64,000 nucleotides of DNA from Candidatus Pantoea floridensis. GTDB taxonomy: Bacteria; Pseudomonadota; Gammaproteobacteria; Enterobacterales; Enterobacteriaceae. The notes under the pieces are model-generated. The model was given only the letters and a program-made list of their open reading frames with translations, was not told the DNA's origin and did no database searches. Shown here piece after piece: positions 62,073 to 64,000 of this stretch. The stretch lies in assembly GCF_900215435.1 (NCBI RefSeq), contig NZ_OCMY01000001.1, positions 3,968,001 to 4,032,000 of the forward strand, written 5' to 3'. The position numbers and the translations under genes were made by a program. The first letter of the stretch is position 1. Every line of letters starts with the position of its first letter.

Positions 62073-62378
62073 GTGAAATATTTGCTAATTTTTCTCGTGG
62101 TTTTGGTCATTTTTATTATCTCCGTTACGCTCGGAGCGCATAACGACCAGGTCATCACTTTTAATTATCTGCTTGCGCAGGGCGAATTTCGTATTTCTAC
62201 TTTACTCGCCAGTCTGTTTGGCGCCGGGTTCCTGCTTGGCTGGGCGATTTGTGGTCTGTTCTGGCTACGCATACGCGTATCACTGGCCAACGCGCAGCGA
62301 AAACTAAAGCGTATTCAGGCGCAAAATGAACAAGCCACTGCTGTGACAACGTCACCTACTGTTAGCCGTCGGGATTAA
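62073..62378 (+). CDS. lapA: lipopolysaccharide assembly protein LapA
   Basis: Small inner-membrane partner of LapB. 101 residues from a GTG at 62073, with AGGA 6 bases upstream; E. coli LapA begins the same way (KYLLIF). Two membrane helices (about 2-22 and 45-67) and a short coiled C-terminus (RVSLANAQRKLKRIQAQ). lapB follows 6 bases downstream. Confidence 0.92.
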   Translation: MKYLLIFLVVLVIFIISVTLGAHNDQVITFNYLLAQGEFRISTLLASLFGAGFLLGWAICGLFWLRIRVSLANAQRKLKRIQAQNEQATAVTTSPTVSRRD

Positions 62379-62384
62379 TTTTCG

Positions 62385-63554
62385 ATGCTTGAACTGCTGT
62401 TTTTGCTTCTTCCTGTTGCGGCGGCGTATGGCTGGTATATGGGCCGCCGCAGTGCGCATCAGGATAAGCAACAAGAAGCGAATCGCCTGTCACGTGAATA
62501 TGTGGCGGGGGTTAACTTCTTACTCTCCAATCAACAGGACAAAGCGGTTGATCTCTTTCTCGATATGTTGAAAGAGGACAGCGGCACAGTTGAGGCGCAT
62601 TTGACGCTGGGCAATCTGTTCCGTTCGCGAGGCGAAGTTGATCGCGCTATTCGTATTCACCAGGCATTGATGGAAAGCGCTTCGCTCAGCTACGAACAGC
62701 GTTTGCTGGCGATCCAGCAACTTGGACGTGATTATATGGCAGCGGGGCTTTACGATCGCGCCGAAGACATGTTTGGTCAGCTGGTGGAAGAAACGGATTT
62801 TCGCATTGGTGCGCTCCAGCAACTGTTACTGATTCATCAGGCGACCAGCGACTGGCAAAAGGCCATCGAAGTGGCCGAAAAACTGGTTAAACTCGGTAAA
62901 GACAAACAAAAAGGTGAAATCGCCCATTTCTATTGCGAGCTGGCATTACAGGCGCTAAGCAGTGATGACCTTGATCGTGCAATGACGCTATTGAAAAAGG
63001 GTGAATCAGCCGATCATCAGAGTGCGCGCGTTTCGATCATGATGGGCCGTATTCTAATGGAGCAGGGCGAGTACGCCAAAGCTGCCAGCCGATTGCAGCG
63101 CGTGCTGGAGCAGGATAAAGAACTGGTAAGCGAAACCTTGCCTATGCTGGAAACCTGCTATCAGCGACTGAATCAAGCCGAAAACTGGGCCCAATTTTTA
63201 CAACGCTGCGTTGATGAGAACACGGGCGCAGCGGCAGAACTCTATCTCTCCGACATCCTTGAGCAGCAGCAAGGCCCAGAAGCCGCGCAGTTATACATCA
63301 ATCGTCAGCTGCAGCGGCATCCGACAATGCGCGTATTCCATCGCCTGATGGATTTCCACTTACATGAAGCTGAAGATGGACGCGCGAAAGAGAGTTTGAT
63401 GGTCCTGCGTGACATGGTAGGTGAACAGATCCGCACCAAACCGCGCTATCGCTGCCAGAAGTGTGGATTTACGGCGCATGCACTGTACTGGCATTGTCCA
63501 TCCTGTCGTGCGTGGTCTTCCGTTAAACCCATTCGTGGACTCGACGGCCAATAG
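62385..63554 (+). CDS. lapB: lipopolysaccharide assembly protein LapB
   Basis: Adaptor that steers LpxC to FtsH and so limits LPS synthesis. The 389 residues have an N-terminal membrane anchor (1-20), about nine TPR units through residues 30-330, and a C-terminal rubredoxin-type zinc ribbon CQKC...CPSC. The cytosolic TPR face binds LpxC and is controlled by PbgA. It is coupled to lapA. Confidence 0.96.
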   Translation: MLELLFLLLPVAAAYGWYMGRRSAHQDKQQEANRLSREYVAGVNFLLSNQQDKAVDLFLDMLKEDSGTVEAHLTLGNLFRSRGEVDRAIRIHQALMESASLSYEQRLLAIQQLGRDYMAAGLYDRAEDMFGQLVEETDFRIGALQQLLLIHQATSDWQKAIEVAEKLVKLGKDKQKGEIAHFYCELALQALSSDDLDRAMTLLKKGESADHQSARVSIMMGRILMEQGEYAKAASRLQRVLEQDKELVSETLPMLETCYQRLNQAENWAQFLQRCVDENTGAAAELYLSDILEQQQGPEAAQLYINRQLQRHPTMRVFHRLMDFHLHEAEDGRAKESLMVLRDMVGEQIRTKPRYRCQKCGFTAHALYWHCPSCRAWSSVKPIRGLDGQ

Positions 63555-63756
63555 CGGCCGTGATGTTCTTTTTATAGCGCGATATAGTTACAACATACAG
63601 TAGGGTTTACGCTTTTGCGACTCCTCAACATCGTGCATAGGCTCGTCAATCAGGTTTGTTAGATGCGGTAGCGTGATTGTGGTCACCGTTCTGCGCAGGT
63701 AGAATGCTTGCCGTTTGTCCATCGCGCCTGCGGGTGCCTGTCACTGAGGAAACGTT

Positions 63757-64000
63757 ATGCCTGTAACCACTTCACCCATTCTGGTGGCTCTCGACTATCA
63801 TGATCTCAACAGCGCGCTGCAGTTTGTTGACCGCATTGATCCAAGCCAGTGTCGGCTGAAAGTGGGCAAAGAGATGTTCACGTTATTTGGTCCTGCACTG
63901 GTGAAGCTGCTGCAGGAGCGCGGTTTTGAAGTGTTCCTCGACCTCAAATTTCACGATATCCCAAACACGACGGCTCATGCTGTGGCAGCCGCCGCCGATT
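63757..64000 (+). CDS. pyrF: orotidine 5'-phosphate decarboxylase (partial, C-terminus off the window)
   Basis: Final step of UMP synthesis. The first 81 codons are present, about a third of the family's 245 residues. The start [16 protein letters not shown] and the catalytic [10 protein letters not shown] (Asp62, Lys64, Asp67) identify it. ACTGAGGAA precedes the ATG. It lies about 200 bases downstream of lapB, as in E. coli. Confidence 0.96.
   Translation, partial: MPVTTSPILVALDYHDLNSALQFVDRIDPSQCRLKVGKEMFTLFGPALVKLLQERGFEVFLDLKFHDIPNTTAHAVAAAAD

Overview
The window is a continuous stretch of enterobacterial chromosome. Protein identities, gene order and the regulatory sites all point to Enterobacterales, most likely the Erwiniaceae (a Pantoea- or Erwinia-like organism). 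The order gapA-msrB, sppA-ansA-pncA, selD-topB-ynjH-xthA, tRNA-Tyr x2-purU, rssAB-galU, hns-tdk-adhE-ychE-opp, yciU-cls-yciY-yciI-tonB-yciABC-ompW, trpABCDGE-trpH-yciO, rluB-btuR-yciK-sohB-yciN-topA-cysB and acnA-ribA-pgpB-lapAB-pyrF follows the E. coli map at about 27-40 min in blocks. Several differences fit a non-Escherichia enteric: trpG and trpD are separate genes, an extra long-form ugd and a UDP-glucuronate epimerase sit between galU and hns, two oppA-type genes stand in tandem, and kch and yciGFE are absent. I see no prophage, insertion sequence, integron or CRISPR array. The window cuts gapA at its left edge and pyrF at its right edge.

Region by region. 1-9.5 kb: glycolytic gapA (partial, minus), methionine sulfoxide repair (msrB), NAD salvage (pncA), asparaginase I, signal-peptide peptidase sppA, a nitroreductase, selenophosphate synthetase, topoisomerase III and the small secreted protein YnjH. 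9.5-14.3 kb: exonuclease III, two identical tRNA-Tyr genes with a stringent-type promoter, purU, ychJ and the rssA-rssB pair that controls RpoS turnover. 14.5-17.9 kb: galU, ugd and epimerase, which together take glucose-1-phosphate to UDP-glucose, UDP-glucuronate and UDP-galacturonate for surface polysaccharides. 17.9-23.2 kb: hns, tdk, adhE and ychE. 23.7-31.2 kb: the oligopeptide importer oppABCDF preceded by a second oppA-like binding-protein gene with a perfect CRP palindrome far upstream. 31.2-38.4 kb: envelope genes (cls, tonB, yciB, yciC, ompW) with small proteins among them.

38.6-47 kb: the whole tryptophan operon on the minus strand (trpE-G-D-CF-B-A), with a TrpR operator and an attenuator whose leader peptide carries two adjacent Trp codons; trpH and yciO diverge from it. 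47-48.5 kb: an accessory lipoprotein with a full trypsin-type catalytic triad and an AT-rich 0.8-kb gap. 48.5-57 kb: rluB, btuR, yciK, sohB, yciN, topA and cysB. 57-64 kb: three very small proteins (YmiA, YciX and a 29-residue membrane peptide) ahead of acnA, then ribA, pgpB, lapA-lapB (control of lipopolysaccharide synthesis) and pyrF.

Most of this is conserved housekeeping DNA. The places that deserve attention are the trp attenuator with its unusually long leader peptide, the duplicated oppA with its regulatory DNA, the 56-residue two-helix protein in the slot of kch, the trypsin-like lipoprotein beside an AT-rich gap, and the run of very small ORFs before acnA. I did not find a clearly new multi-gene system.
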